Shown here in pieces: positions 1-9,230 of a DNA stretch of 64,000 bases. The position numbers and the translations under genes are program-made. The first letter of the stretch is position 1, and each line of letters begins with the position of its first letter. The notes below the pieces were generated by a model. The model did not search any database and had not been told where the DNA came from. It was given only the letters and a program-made list of their open reading frames with translations. Origin of the DNA: CBDUXP01 sp965371225 [NCBI: uncultured bacterium] (GTDB lineage: Bacteria > Abyssobacteria > SURF-5 > CBDUXP01); contig CBDUXP010000015.1 of assembly GCA_965371225.1 (NCBI GenBank), forward strand, positions 12,365 to 76,364. Direction: 5' to 3'.

Positions 1-426
1 TCGTAGTAGTCGTAGTACCTGATGCGATAGCACAGCAGTTCCGGGGCGGGGTTCCTCACGGGAGTCCCGCCCCTGTGCTGTCCGGCGCCGGCGCAGCCCG
101 GCCGGCGGCGGCGGGGCTGATGCGATCCCGCAACATCTGTTGCGCAACTTGACGGCGCCGCGGGGTTCAGCCGGGCGCGCCGCCCAAATTACACTTTGCG
201 TCGGGCGTAACCCGGCGCGGGACACGTGCTTGGGCATACTGGCGTTTTCAGCGGCCCCGGCACCGCATTTGCACCTCCGGCCGGGGGACAGAATCCGCCC
301 GGGGGATATAAGATGTACGCTCAGGTGCAGCGGCGCCGGCCATCGTAACGGGGGGCGTAGGGCCGCTAGCCCGGAGGGGGCGCGCATCGGCCATCGGGGA
401 TGCGTGTCGAAGGGACGTGGGAGATT
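1..426. other. Left-edge region without a confident gene
   Basis: This stretch begins with a short run of GTA/GTC triplets (about 3-17) and then becomes GC-rich. A plus-strand frame is open from the edge to a TGA near 152 and could be the 3' end of a gene lying outside the window. A minus-strand frame is open over the same bases, so neither is convincing. Positions 153-426 look like the upstream region of the lipoprotein gene that follows. A TATAAG element near 307-312 resembles a -10 box, but I find no matching -35 at the right distance. Confidence 0.4.
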
Positions 427-2250
427 ATGAGCCGGACACCGTGTGCGATTTATCTGGGGCTGTTGACCGTCGCGCTGGCACTGCCGGCGTGTAACGGCGG
501 GGGCGGCGGCGCCGGCGGGGGCATCGGACCCGTGCCGGAAGAGTTTCGCCGGCAACCGACCGTCCCTACTATCGACGAAGCCGCCAGCGACGACAACGAT
601 CAGTGGAATGCGGCGGACGTGCGGGGCCTGCCGGAAGGCGGCGCCGGACGGGGCGACCTCGGCACGCCGGGGGATGTGGATTTCTGGGCCTTCGACGCGG
701 TGGACGGCGCGGTCGTCTCCGTGGAACTGTACGCCGGACAATTGGATCAGGCGCTTACCTCCGGGGCCGATCCCGTCGCGTGGGACACGGCCCCCAACCT
801 CCCGCTTCTGATCGTGTGGGACGTGGACGGCACTTCGATCCTGCGCTTGCACGTGACCGATGACGCCGCGCCGGGCGTGGGCTGGGGCGCGGGCCTGCAC
901 GACCAGGACATCCCCCGGTTCCGCGTGCCGGCGGACGGCACGTACTTCCTCTCCGTGTCGCAACAGGCGCCCGGGGAGGCCGGCGGCTCCTACGCGGTCG
1001 CCATCAAGCCCGTCCCCATCGCGGGACTCCAGTCCGAAGTGGAAGGGATGGGCGTGCAGGGCCTGAACGATAATCGCAACACGGCCGAGCCCATCGTCCC
1101 GGGGACGCTCCACGCGTGGCACGTGGACGGCGAGAACGACTTCTTCAAGTTCGCGGTCGCCGCGCCGAGTATCGTGCGGTTCGAGACCGTGGGCCACCGG
1201 AACGGCATCTCGCGCGGGGACGACGCGTACTTCGACCCGTTCCTGACTCTTTACGATCGGGACGGCGCCACCGTGCTCCGTTCGGTGGATGACGCTTTCT
1301 TTTTCGACTCCGCTCTGGCGTACAAGCTCGCCACGCCGGGCACCTACTTCGTTGACGTGCGGGACATCGCATCCACCGGCGACGGAGAGTACTTCCTGGA
1401 CTACGCCCTTACGCCCTTGAGCGGGGCCGTTCCGGAGGTGGAGGGCAACAACACCCCCGCTACCGCCACGGCGATCGGCTACGGCACAATCGTGACGGGC
1501 AGTTCCGCGCCGGCGGATCCGGACTATTACCGGTTTGCCGGCCTAGCGGGCGACATGGTGCGTGTCCGCGTGTTCGACGGCGAGAACGCAGAACTCGCGA
1601 CCCAGACCGTGAGCGTGACGCTGCTCGACGGGGCCGGCGACCCGCTGCCCGCCGCTGACGGCGGTACGCTGCGGACGATTCGCACCATCGTGCAGGAGAC
1701 CGGCACGTTCCTGATCCGGGTCGATCCCGCGGCGGATCTCACGGCCTATTGCCTGGACTTGCAATTGGTCGCGGCCGCGCCGTACGAGGTGGAGCCGAAT
1801 GACAACGGCGGGAACCTGGACGTGGACCGCGCGAATGGGCTCGACGACCGGGGGCGCGCGGCCGGCGTCATCGACCTGGCGAGCGATGTGGATTTCTTCA
1901 GCTTCCAGGCCCAGGAGAACGAACTGGTGACGTTCGCCATCTTCGCGGCCCGCGCCGACCTCGCGTTCCACAGCGACGGCCACTCGAGCCTCTCGGGCCA
2001 CGGCTCGGCGTTGCAGCCCGTGATCGCCATTCTGGACGACACCGGCGCCATCCTGGCCGGCACCCTCTTCGACCCCAGTCCCCTAAGCGCAGACAGCGTA
2101 AGTGGCGAGAGCATTACGAATGGCCTCGCGACGCAGTCGGTGTCGTTCGTGGCCCCAGCGAGCGGCACGTTCTTCGTGGCCGTCGGCCAAGACGCGAGCG
2201 ACCCCGGCGCCCCCAGCCCCGAGCACTACTACGCGATCGAACGGCGCTGA
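427..2250 (+). CDS. Lipoprotein with about four PPC-like beta-sandwich repeats
   Basis: A 607-residue protein with a lipoprotein signal: a short N-region, a hydrophobic stretch and a lipobox ending LALPAC, followed by a Gly-rich linker. ATG 427 is chosen over ATG 400 because it places the signal peptide at the N-terminus. The body has at least four repeats with the pre-peptidase C-terminal (PPC) signature, an E-x-N-D/N stretch then DVDFWAF, ENDFFKF, DPDYYRF or DVDFFSF before a beta-rich segment. PPC domains usually hang on secreted proteases, but no catalytic domain is visible, so this is probably a surface or periplasmic binding or structural protein. It is monocistronic as far as can be seen. 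The repeat family is clear; the function is unknown. Confidence 0.85.
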   Translation: MSRTPCAIYLGLLTVALALPACNGGGGGAGGGIGPVPEEFRRQPTVPTIDEAASDDNDQWNAADVRGLPEGGAGRGDLGTPGDVDFWAFDAVDGAVVSVELYAGQLDQALTSGADPVAWDTAPNLPLLIVWDVDGTSILRLHVTDDAAPGVGWGAGLHDQDIPRFRVPADGTYFLSVSQQAPGEAGGSYAVAIKPVPIAGLQSEVEGMGVQGLNDNRNTAEPIVPGTLHAWHVDGENDFFKFAVAAPSIVRFETVGHRNGISRGDDAYFDPFLTLYDRDGATVLRSVDDAFFFDSALAYKLATPGTYFVDVRDIASTGDGEYFLDYALTPLSGAVPEVEGNNTPATATAIGYGTIVTGSSAPADPDYYRFAGLAGDMVRVRVFDGENAELATQTVSVTLLDGAGDPLPAADGGTLRTIRTIVQETGTFLIRVDPAADLTAYCLDLQLVAAAPYEVEPNDNGGNLDVDRANGLDDRGRAAGVIDLASDVDFFSFQAQENELVTFAIFAARADLAFHSDGHSSLSGHGSALQPVIAILDDTGAILAGTLFDPSPLSADSVSGESITNGLATQSVSFVAPASGTFFVAVGQDASDPGAPSPEHYYAIERR

Positions 2251-2358
2251 TCCGCGACCGGCGCGGCGGACGTTTCGCTGAACGATTCCGCGTTGCGGGT
2301 GCGGAGAACGGTGCTACTATTGGACGGTGCGCGGATTGCGCCGGTGTTGCTACACCCA

Positions 2359-3492
2359 ATGACTGCTCCCCTCCCCCTCCACGACCTACACGCCAGCCGC
2401 GGCGCGAGTTTCGTCCCGTTGGGCGAGCGGGAAATGGTGTCGGACTACGGTGATCCGGCCGCTGAGGCGCTGGCCGTGCGGGCAAGCGCGGGGATCATTG
2501 ACTGGACGGGCGGCACGCGCCTGTGCGTCACCCATTCGGGAACGCGGACCGCGCACGATTTCCTGCAGGGGCTGCTCTCCAACGACGTGCCCGTCCCCCC
2601 CGCGCAAGCGGGCTGCTACGCGACGTTGCTCACGAACACGGGGAAAATTATCAGCGATTGCCGCGTGTGGCCGCGTGCGGAGGGCTTCCTCGTCACCACC
2701 GAATCCCCCGCCGGACCGGCGCTGCGCGATGCTCTCGCCAAGTATGGGTTCCTCGACGATGTGGCAGTCACCGAGGTCAGCGACGCGCTGGGGCTCCTGG
2801 GCCTCCACGGGCCGGGGGCGGTCACCTGTTTCGAAGACGGGCTCGGGGCGGTGCTCCCAGGTCTGGAACCGGACGTCCTGCTCCCGGTGAGTACCTCCGC
2901 GGGGGAAGTGCAGGTTACGCGCACCACCGCTACCGGCGAAGTGGGGTTCGATCTGCTGGTGGCCCGGGAGCATTTGGAAGCGGTGTGGACCGCGCTGGCG
3001 GGTGCGGGCGCCACCCCCTTTGGCCTGGATGCGTTCCACCGGTTGCGCGTCGAGGCCGGGGTGCCGTGGGTGGGCGCGGAACTGGACGACCGCGTATTGC
3101 CGAACCAGGCGAACCTGGAGCACGCCGTGAGCTTTACGAAGGGGTGCTACGTGGGCCAGGAGGCGGTCGCCAAGCTGCATTACTTGGGCCGCAGCAGCCG
3201 GCGCCTGGTGGGGCTGCTGCTCGGGGACGTGCCGCCGCCCGCGCGGGACACGGAGCTGCGCGCCGACGGGCGACCGGTCGGCCGAATCACCAGCGCGGTG
3301 CCCTCCCCCACCCGGGGAGAAACGATCGCCATCGCCATGTGCAGAACCGCCTTCGCGGAGCCCGGCATGACCGTGACGCTCGGGGAGGCGGGCAGCGCCA
3401 CCGTCACCGCGCTCCCGTTCGTGCGTCCCGCCGACCCGGCCGACCACTACGCGGAACCAGACACCCGCGACCGCACCGACCCGCCCTTCTAG
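2359..3492 (+). CDS. ygfZ: YgfZ/GcvT-like folate-binding protein
   Basis: A 377-residue protein of the YgfZ family, tetrahydrofolate-binding relatives of the glycine-cleavage T protein that help assemble or repair Fe-S clusters. The diagnostic C-terminal motif KGCYVGQE is present near residue 260, with the conserved Cys. The N-terminal half has the GcvT fold (SAGIIDWTG, LLSNDV, GCYATLLTNTGK). ATG 2359 is preferred; the frame stays open upstream, but those residues do not resemble the family. It lies 109 bp after the lipoprotein gene and may be transcribed separately. Several Fe-S proteins occur in this window (radical SAM, LeuC, ferredoxin fusion), but no direct link is shown. Confidence 0.88.
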   Translation: MTAPLPLHDLHASRGASFVPLGEREMVSDYGDPAAEALAVRASAGIIDWTGGTRLCVTHSGTRTAHDFLQGLLSNDVPVPPAQAGCYATLLTNTGKIISDCRVWPRAEGFLVTTESPAGPALRDALAKYGFLDDVAVTEVSDALGLLGLHGPGAVTCFEDGLGAVLPGLEPDVLLPVSTSAGEVQVTRTTATGEVGFDLLVAREHLEAVWTALAGAGATPFGLDAFHRLRVEAGVPWVGAELDDRVLPNQANLEHAVSFTKGCYVGQEAVAKLHYLGRSSRRLVGLLLGDVPPPARDTELRADGRPVGRITSAVPSPTRGETIAIAMCRTAFAEPGMTVTLGEAGSATVTALPFVRPADPADHYAEPDTRDRTDPPF

Positions 3493-3593
3493 GGGACGCT
3501 GCCCCCCGCCCGCTCACGGGCGTACCGGGCGGGAAGGCCGCTGAGGGCTGGCAGCTAGGGCCGGGCGCTGAAATTCGGGGGCGGCCCAGGGTG

Positions 3594-3622
3594 TTGCCCG
3601 GGTCCGGATTTCACGATATACT
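3594..3622 (+). promoter_or_regulatory. Sigma-70 promoter of the tetR-RND operon
   Basis: TTGCCC at 3594-3599 and TATACT at 3617-3622 are separated by exactly 17 bp. The expected start point is near 3629, inside the palindrome that follows, so a bound repressor would cover the initiation site. The transcript would begin only about 23 nt before the ATG, and no Shine-Dalgarno sequence is visible in that interval. Confidence 0.7.
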
Positions 3623-3624
3623 CC

Positions 3625-3648
3625 ATGTAAGTAAGTACTTACTTACAT
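3625..3648. promoter_or_regulatory. Perfect 24-bp palindrome, probable TetR operator
   Basis: The half-site ATGTAAGTAAGT is followed directly by its exact reverse complement, giving a 24-bp perfect palindrome with no spacer. It ends 3 bp before the tetR ATG and spans the predicted transcription start. Length and position fit the operator of an AcrR-like TetR repressor; binding by the adjacent regulator is inferred. Confidence 0.8.
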
Positions 3649-3651
3649 CAA

Positions 3652-4269
3652 ATGCCGGCCAGAACCCAACGCCTCAGCGCCCCAGAACGCCGCGAAGACA
3701 TCGTCGCAACGGCGTCACAACTCTTTGCGGATAAAGGGTTTAGTGCAACGACCACCCGGGCTATCGCCGACGCGTGTCGGGTGAGCGAGGCCACCATCTT
3801 CCGGCACTTCCAGACGAAGGAAGAACTCTACGACGCCATTATTCGGACCCACGTGGAGCGCGAAGGGGACATGGGCATCACGGAGGAGTTGGCGGAGGGC
3901 GACGACGACCGGGCCTTCTTCTGCACGGTCGCGGTCAATTTCCTGCACCGCATGACGGATGACCGGGACTTCTGGCGGCTCTTGCTGCGAAGCGCGCTGG
4001 AGGACCATGAGCTGGCCACGCGCTTCTTCGAGACGCATGTCAACGATGCGATGGAACGCATGGCCGCCCACATGCGCCGCCGGCAAGAGGCCGGGACCCT
4101 GCGCAATCTGGATCCCGAAGTCACCGCGACGATTTTCATCGGGATGCTCGGGCACTACGTCGAGCACACCCGAATTTTCAAGCGGCAGACCTTCGACCGG
4201 TTTTCACGAGATGAAGCCGCCGACTTTATCGTGGACGTGTTCCTCAGAGGAGTAAGCCGCGCATCATGA
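3652..4269 (+). CDS. TetR/AcrR-family repressor of the adjacent RND pump
   Basis: A 205-residue regulator. The N-terminal helix-turn-helix is typical of TetR (ATASQLFADKGF, then TTRAIADACRVSEATIFRHF with the usual F-x-x-K-E-E-L-Y tail). The C-terminal half is the divergent ligand-binding domain. Its stop overlaps the adaptor ATG (ATGA), so regulator, adaptor and pump form one translationally coupled operon controlled by the palindrome just upstream. Such regulators usually repress their own operon and release DNA on binding a pump substrate; the ligand here is unknown. Confidence 0.9.
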   Translation: MPARTQRLSAPERREDIVATASQLFADKGFSATTTRAIADACRVSEATIFRHFQTKEELYDAIIRTHVEREGDMGITEELAEGDDDRAFFCTVAVNFLHRMTDDRDFWRLLLRSALEDHELATRFFETHVNDAMERMAAHMRRRQEAGTLRNLDPEVTATIFIGMLGHYVEHTRIFKRQTFDRFSRDEAADFIVDVFLRGVSRAS

Positions 4270-5372
4270 AGTACCACCCCTTCCCCACTGCGCTCCTCTA
4301 TGGCGCGCTCGGGTTGCTGGCGCTCGGGTGCGGCGACCGGAACAGTGCAGAGGCGACGGTGTCGCCCGCGCCCGCGCCTGCCCGCCAGGTACACACCCTG
4401 CGCCTCACGGTGCAGGATCGCGTGGAGACCATCCGCCTCATCGGCAGCGTCGAACCCGTCCATGACGTGACCGTCAGCGCGGAGGTGCAGGGGCGGATCG
4501 CGGCGCGCCTCAAGGATGTGGGCGCGACGGTCGCCATGGACGAGGTGCTCTTCCGGATTGACGATGCCCGGCTTCAGTTTGATGTGGCGCGGGCAGAAGC
4601 GGACCTGCAGCGGCTCCAGGCGACGCTGGCGCAGGACCGGCGCGACTTGAAACGGGCTGAGAACCTGTATCAGGGCAGCATCGCGTCCGTGGATGCGCTG
4701 GAGTCGGCGCGCACGAAGGCCGGCATCGGCGAAGCGTCCGAACGCGCGGCGCGGGCGGCCCTCGACCGGCTGCGCCGGGACCTGGCGGATACCCAGGTGC
4801 GCAGCCCCATCAACGGCCACGTGGTGGAGCGCTGGGCGGACGTGGGCGAGCTGGTCAACCCGGGCACGCCCCTCATCCGCCTCGTGGACACGAGCCGAGT
4901 GAAGATTGTGACGCGCATTAATGAGGTCGATCTCGCCAAGGTGCACGTGGGAGTCACCGCCGCGATCCAGTTCGACGCCTACCCGGACGCACCCCTGTCC
5001 GGTCCAGTCACGGCCATCGCCGTGCAGGCCGATCGGGCAACGCGCACGTTCCCCATCGTCATCGAATTGCCGAACCGGGAGACGCAGGCGTTGAAAGCCG
5101 GCATGGTCGCGCGCGTGGACCTGCCCGGAACCCGCTTTCCCAACGTGGTCGTGTTGCCCCAGGACTCGATCGTCGAACGCGGGGATCGCAAGCTCGCCTA
5201 TGTGCTCCAGCCCGACGGCACGGTGGCGGAGCGCGAGATCGCGGTCGGGCGCGTCTTCGGCTCGGACGCCGTCGTGACGGCCGGGCTGAGCGCCGGGGAC
5301 GAGGTCGTGATCCGGGGGCAGTTCACCCTGCGGGACGGCGACGCGGTGCGCGCCGTGGAGCCCGCCGCATGA
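4266..5372 (+). CDS. RND efflux periplasmic adaptor (membrane fusion lipoprotein)
   Basis: A 368-residue membrane fusion protein. The N-terminus is a lipoprotein signal ending LLALGC, so it should be lipid-anchored to the inner membrane facing the periplasm. The order is a lipoyl-like half (SAEVQGRIAARLKDVG), an alpha-helical hairpin rich in Ala/Arg/Leu near residues 95-170, the second lipoyl half (VRSPINGHVVERWADVGE), a beta-barrel and a membrane-proximal domain. It overlaps tetR by ATGA and the pump gene by ATGA. It bridges the RND pump to an outer-membrane channel. No TolC-like gene is in the operon, so the channel must be encoded elsewhere. Confidence 0.9.
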   Translation: MKYHPFPTALLYGALGLLALGCGDRNSAEATVSPAPAPARQVHTLRLTVQDRVETIRLIGSVEPVHDVTVSAEVQGRIAARLKDVGATVAMDEVLFRIDDARLQFDVARAEADLQRLQATLAQDRRDLKRAENLYQGSIASVDALESARTKAGIGEASERAARAALDRLRRDLADTQVRSPINGHVVERWADVGELVNPGTPLIRLVDTSRVKIVTRINEVDLAKVHVGVTAAIQFDAYPDAPLSGPVTAIAVQADRATRTFPIVIELPNRETQALKAGMVARVDLPGTRFPNVVVLPQDSIVERGDRKLAYVLQPDGTVAEREIAVGRVFGSDAVVTAGLSAGDEVVIRGQFTLRDGDAVRAVEPAA

Positions 5373-8300
5373 AGTGGATTCCGGCGTTCGCCGTCCGGAA
5401 CCCGGTCATCGTCCACATGGGCACCCTCCTGGTGGTGGTCGCCGGGATCCTCGCGTACCGTGCGCTGCCACGCGAGGAATTCCAGAACATGCCGCTGGAC
5501 GCGGTCTTGATCCGGACCGTGTATCCGGGGGCGTCCGCCGACGAGGTGGAGAAGCTCATCACGATCCCGCTCGAAGACGAGATCGCCGATGTGGACCTCA
5601 TCAAGGAGATGCAGTCGAGTTCGCAGGAGAGTATGAGTGTCATCTTCGTCCGCTTCGAAGTCGGCGTGAAGGACATGTACCGCCGCGTTCAGGAGATTCA
5701 GACGGAGGTGGACAAGGTCCGCAATCTCCCCGAGGGCGCGGAGACGCCCGAAGTGATCGAGATGGAGGTGCCGTTTCCCCTGGTGACGATCGCGTTGGGC
5801 GGCGGGGCAAGCGAGCTGGAGCTGAAGTACGCGGCCGAGGACCTGGAAGCCGCGCTCACGGACATTCCCGGCGTGGAAGACCTGCAGATCGCCGGGGTGC
5901 GCGACCGCGAGATCTGGGTGCAGGTGGATCCGGAGCGGATGGAGGCGTTGGCCCTCACCCTGCCAGAAGTGCGCAACGCGATCCGCGCGAAGAATCGCAA
6001 TGTGGCCGGCGGCAAGCTGACGGTGGGCGATCGCGAGTTTCTCGTCCGCACCATGGGCGAAGCCGCCGCCGCCAGCGACCTGGCGCGCGTGGTGGTGCGG
6101 TCGACGGTGGACGGCGGCCAGATTCTGTTGGGGGACGTGGCCACCATCACGGACACGTTCGAAGAGGCCTACACCCTCGGGCGCGTGAACGGCCACCGGG
6201 CCATCACCCTGACCGTGAATAAGGCGCCGGGCGGCGACACCATTGCCATTGTCGAGCAGGTGCGCCAGGTCGTCGCCCGCCTCGCGCCCGGTTTCCCGCC
6301 GAGCATCACCGTCGACCTGCTCGGTGACAGTTCCATCTTCGTCGCGCGCCGGTTCGTCGCCATGCGGAACAACGGTATCGTCGGCTTCCTCTTCGTCTTC
6401 GCGGTGCTCTATGTGTTCATCGGCTTCCGCGCGGCCCTGCTCACCGCGATCAGCATCCCGATCGCGTTCCTCGGCGCGATCTTCTTCATGCACGTCTTCG
6501 GTTTAACCTTCAACCTCCTCGCCATCTTCGGCCTCGTCATGGTGCTCGGGATGATCGTGGACGATGCCATCATCGTGTGCGAAAACGTGTACCGGCACAT
6601 GGAGGATGGGGAATCGCCGCTCTACGCGGCGGTGCACGGCACGCAGGAAGTCATGGGACCCGTCACCGCGTCCGTCCTTACCACCATTGCGGCATTCTTT
6701 CCCCTACTGGTGTTTACCGGGACGATCGGCAAGTTCTTCAGCGTCATTCCCAAGGTCGTGATCTTCGCCCTGACCGCGTCGCTCATCGAATGCTTCTTCG
6801 CCCTGCCCTCCCACCTGGCCGACTTCGCCCGCCCGCAACCGGGGCGGCGGAGCCGGCGGGATTCCGCCTGGTACCAACGTTTGCTGGCGGGGTACTCGGG
6901 CCTCCTGGACCACGCGCTGCGGCACCGGTACGCCACCATCCTGATGTTCGTCGCCGGGGCCGCCGGGCTCGTCGGGTGGGCCTCGGCCACAAACGCCTTG
7001 CGCTTCCAGCTCTTCCCCACCGAGGACATCAACTGGTTCGACGTGCGCATCGAACTCCCCGTCGGCAGCGCGCTCGGCGAGACGGAACGGGTCATGGAAC
7101 GGGCGGAGCGGATTACCGAGGCTGCCACCACCGAGAACGAACTGGAAATCCACTACGCCACCGTGGGCTTTGCGCGGGATGAGACCGGGCACCGCGGCAC
7201 CCGCGCGACGCACCTGAGTTTCCTGCGGGTGGACCTCACCGATCGGGACACTAATCTGCGTGACCGGACCGGCGACGAGATCCTGACCGACCTGCGCGAG
7301 CGGTTCCGCGCGCTAGTGGCGCCCACGGCGATCGCCTTCGCGCGCGAGTCCCACGGCCCCCCCGTCGGGAAACCGGTCCAAGTCCGCATCCGGGGCAAGG
7401 ACTTCGCGATGCTCCTCGCCATCGCGGGAGAGCTTGAAGGCTACCTGGCGACCATGGACGGGGTGGTCGACATCAAGAACGACTACACGCTCGGGAAGGA
7501 AGAGATTCGCGTACACGTGGACGAGGACCGTGCAGCCCTGTACGGCATCGACGTGGCGACCGTGGCGACCGTGGTCCGCACGGCGGTCGAGGGGGCGGTG
7601 TCGAGCACGTGGTTCGATCGCGGGGAAGATATCGACGTGGTCGTGAAGTACCAGGAAGGCTTCCGCCGCAGCCTGGAGCACATCGAGGCCCTCCAGATTC
7701 CCACCGGGACGGGCGCGTTGGTGCCGTTCAAGAACGTGGCACGGATCGACCGGGTCCGCGGAATCGCCAACATCAGCCGGTATGACCGCGTGCGGGTCGT
7801 CCACGTGCTGGCGGACCTGGAGAAGGGCCGCAAGGACGTCACCTCGGAAGTCGTGAATGAACAGTTGGCGGCGCAGTTCGCCGACCACACGAGCCGGTGG
7901 CCCGGCTACAGCCTCGACTTTGGCGGGGAGTACCAGGAGACGAACGAATCGCTCAGGGACCTGCAGCGGCAGTTCCTCCTGGCGATCCTGTTGATCTATC
8001 TCATCCTGGGCGCCACGTTCCGGTCGTTCATCCAACCCCTCGTGGTGCTCTTCACGGTGCCCTTCGCGTTCATCGGCGTGCTCTACGGCCTGATTCTCAG
8101 CGACGAACCCCTCGGCATGATGTCCTTCATCGGCATCATCGCGCTCGCGGGCATCGTCGTCAACGACTCCATCGTGCTCGTCACCTACATCAACCGGGCG
8201 CGGGAGCGCGGGGTCGACCGCCTGCAAGCGGTCATGGACGGCGGGCGGACGCGCATGCGGGCGATCATTCTCACCTCGGTCACGACGATCTTCGGCCTCC

Positions 8301-8590
8301 TCCCGCTCGCCGCGGAGTGGTTCGGCCGCGATCCCCTCTTAACCGCCATGGCCGTCGCCATCGTCTGGGGCCTCACGTTCAGCACGGTGCTGACCCTGAT
8401 CGTCATCCCCGCCGTCTATCTGATCGTGGACGACCTCACGCGCGTGCTGCGCCTCGACCGTCATGGACTCGTCCCACAGGCCGACGACCCGCTCGCGCTC
8501 CTCAGCGTGGAGGCTGCCGCCGGCGGCGGCACCGGGCAGGGGCGCGCGGCGCCGGACCCCGCTACGCCTGAGCCACGCGCTCGAGAATAA
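5369..8590 (+). CDS. RND-family multidrug efflux permease (AcrB/HAE1-like)
   Basis: A 1073-residue inner-membrane proton antiporter of normal length for the HAE family. Two repeats are visible, each with one N-terminal helix, a large periplasmic porter domain, and a block of helices (about residues 335-485 and 865-1030). The TM4 motif GMIVDDAIIVCENV carries the paired aspartates of the proton relay. It is coupled to the adaptor by an ATGA overlap. The 3' end overlaps the convergent CbiX-like gene by 29 bp. Substrate range cannot be read from the sequence; the TetR gene in the same operon suggests induction by an exported compound. Confidence 0.93.
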   Translation: MKWIPAFAVRNPVIVHMGTLLVVVAGILAYRALPREEFQNMPLDAVLIRTVYPGASADEVEKLITIPLEDEIADVDLIKEMQSSSQESMSVIFVRFEVGVKDMYRRVQEIQTEVDKVRNLPEGAETPEVIEMEVPFPLVTIALGGGASELELKYAAEDLEAALTDIPGVEDLQIAGVRDREIWVQVDPERMEALALTLPEVRNAIRAKNRNVAGGKLTVGDREFLVRTMGEAAAASDLARVVVRSTVDGGQILLGDVATITDTFEEAYTLGRVNGHRAITLTVNKAPGGDTIAIVEQVRQVVARLAPGFPPSITVDLLGDSSIFVARRFVAMRNNGIVGFLFVFAVLYVFIGFRAALLTAISIPIAFLGAIFFMHVFGLTFNLLAIFGLVMVLGMIVDDAIIVCENVYRHMEDGESPLYAAVHGTQEVMGPVTASVLTTIAAFFPLLVFTGTIGKFFSVIPKVVIFALTASLIECFFALPSHLADFARPQPGRRSRRDSAWYQRLLAGYSGLLDHALRHRYATILMFVAGAAGLVGWASATNALRFQLFPTEDINWFDVRIELPVGSALGETERVMERAERITEAATTENELEIHYATVGFARDETGHRGTRATHLSFLRVDLTDRDTNLRDRTGDEILTDLRERFRALVAPTAIAFARESHGPPVGKPVQVRIRGKDFAMLLAIAGELEGYLATMDGVVDIKNDYTLGKEEIRVHVDEDRAALYGIDVATVATVVRTAVEGAVSSTWFDRGEDIDVVVKYQEGFRRSLEHIEALQIPTGTGALVPFKNVARIDRVRGIANISRYDRVRVVHVLADLEKGRKDVTSEVVNEQLAAQFADHTSRWPGYSLDFGGEYQETNESLRDLQRQFLLAILLIYLILGATFRSFIQPLVVLFTVPFAFIGVLYGLILSDEPLGMMSFIGIIALAGIVVNDSIVLVTYINRARERGVDRLQAVMDGGRTRMRAIILTSVTTIFGLLPLAAEWFGRDPLLTAMAVAIVWGLTFSTVLTLIVIPAVYLIVDDLTRVLRLDRHGLVPQADDPLALLSVEAAAGGGTGQGRAAPDPATPEPRARE

Positions 8591-9227
8591 CGTCCGCCAA
8601 CATCGCGTGAACGCCGAGCGGCGGACTCACGCGATACGGCACCTCCGGATGATCGGCCGCGGCCGCCTGCGCCTGCGCGGGAATGTCCGCCATCGCGTGC
8701 GCACCCGGCGCGAGGAAGTACGGATGCACCACCACCTCGGCCGCCCCATCCTCCACGCAGGCCGCAAATGCGTCCGCAATCGTCGGCGGCGCGATCTCCA
8801 TGTGGGCGACGTGCACGATCGCATCGGGCGCGCGCGCCTGGAGCAGGGCAGCGACGTCGAGTAATTGCTCGTTCGCGTCGGCGCGCCGACTGCCGTGGTC
8901 GACTAGCACGATCCCCTGCCGCGGCAACTGCGCCAGGCCCCGGTCGTCGATCCGTGCCTGCAAGCGCGCCTTGGCGCCGTCCAGGTCCACCCCGTCCACG
9001 GCCATCACGAGATCGATTACCGATCCGCACGACGTCCCGCACGCGGCACACGTCATGCCATGCCGCTCCGGATCCAATTGCACCGGCGCAGGCGGCGCCT
9101 GGCAATCGCACGCCAGTGCCGGAGGCGCCGGGACGCGGCGCCCGTCCAAGTGTAGACCCCGTTCCGCGGCGACGGCGCACACCGGATTGAGCAGTTTCAA
9201 GTCTTTCACGCAGGAACTCTTGGCCAT
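8562..9227 (-). CDS. CbiX/SirB-like sirohydrochlorin chelatase-family protein with Cys-rich N-terminal extension
   Basis: 221 residues. The C-terminal 120 match single-domain CbiX/SirB proteins, which insert Co or Fe into sirohydrochlorin: VLVDHGSRRADANEQL supplies one active-site His, and HPYFLAPGAHAMADIP supplies the other metal-binding histidines. The first about 95 residues are not part of that fold and contain ACDC and CAACGTSC cysteine clusters that might bind metal. It lies 3 bp after the PIG-L gene on the same strand, so they are co-transcribed. No other corrin or siroheme genes are nearby, so the substrate is uncertain. Its 3' end overlaps the RND gene tail-to-tail. Confidence 0.8.
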   Translation of the reverse strand: MAKSSCVKDLKLLNPVCAVAAERGLHLDGRRVPAPPALACDCQAPPAPVQLDPERHGMTCAACGTSCGSVIDLVMAVDGVDLDGAKARLQARIDDRGLAQLPRQGIVLVDHGSRRADANEQLLDVAALLQARAPDAIVHVAHMEIAPPTIADAFAACVEDGAAEVVVHPYFLAPGAHAMADIPAQAQAAAADHPEVPYRVSPPLGVHAMLADVILERVAQA

Positions 9228-9230
9228 GCC

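Noticed and set aside
3-152. Plus-strand frame open from the left edge to a TGA, and a minus-strand frame over the same bases
   Set aside because: Both are open at once, neither shows a family motif, and the edge hides the rest. Kept only as a possible gene end.
140-430. 96-residue plus-strand ORF before the lipoprotein gene
   Set aside because: Arg/Gly/Pro-rich composition typical of a GC-rich non-coding frame, with no ribosome-binding site.
2523-3734. 403-residue plus-strand ORF overlapping the YgfZ-like gene
   Set aside because: Out-of-frame shadow, and it runs across the TetR promoter and operator.
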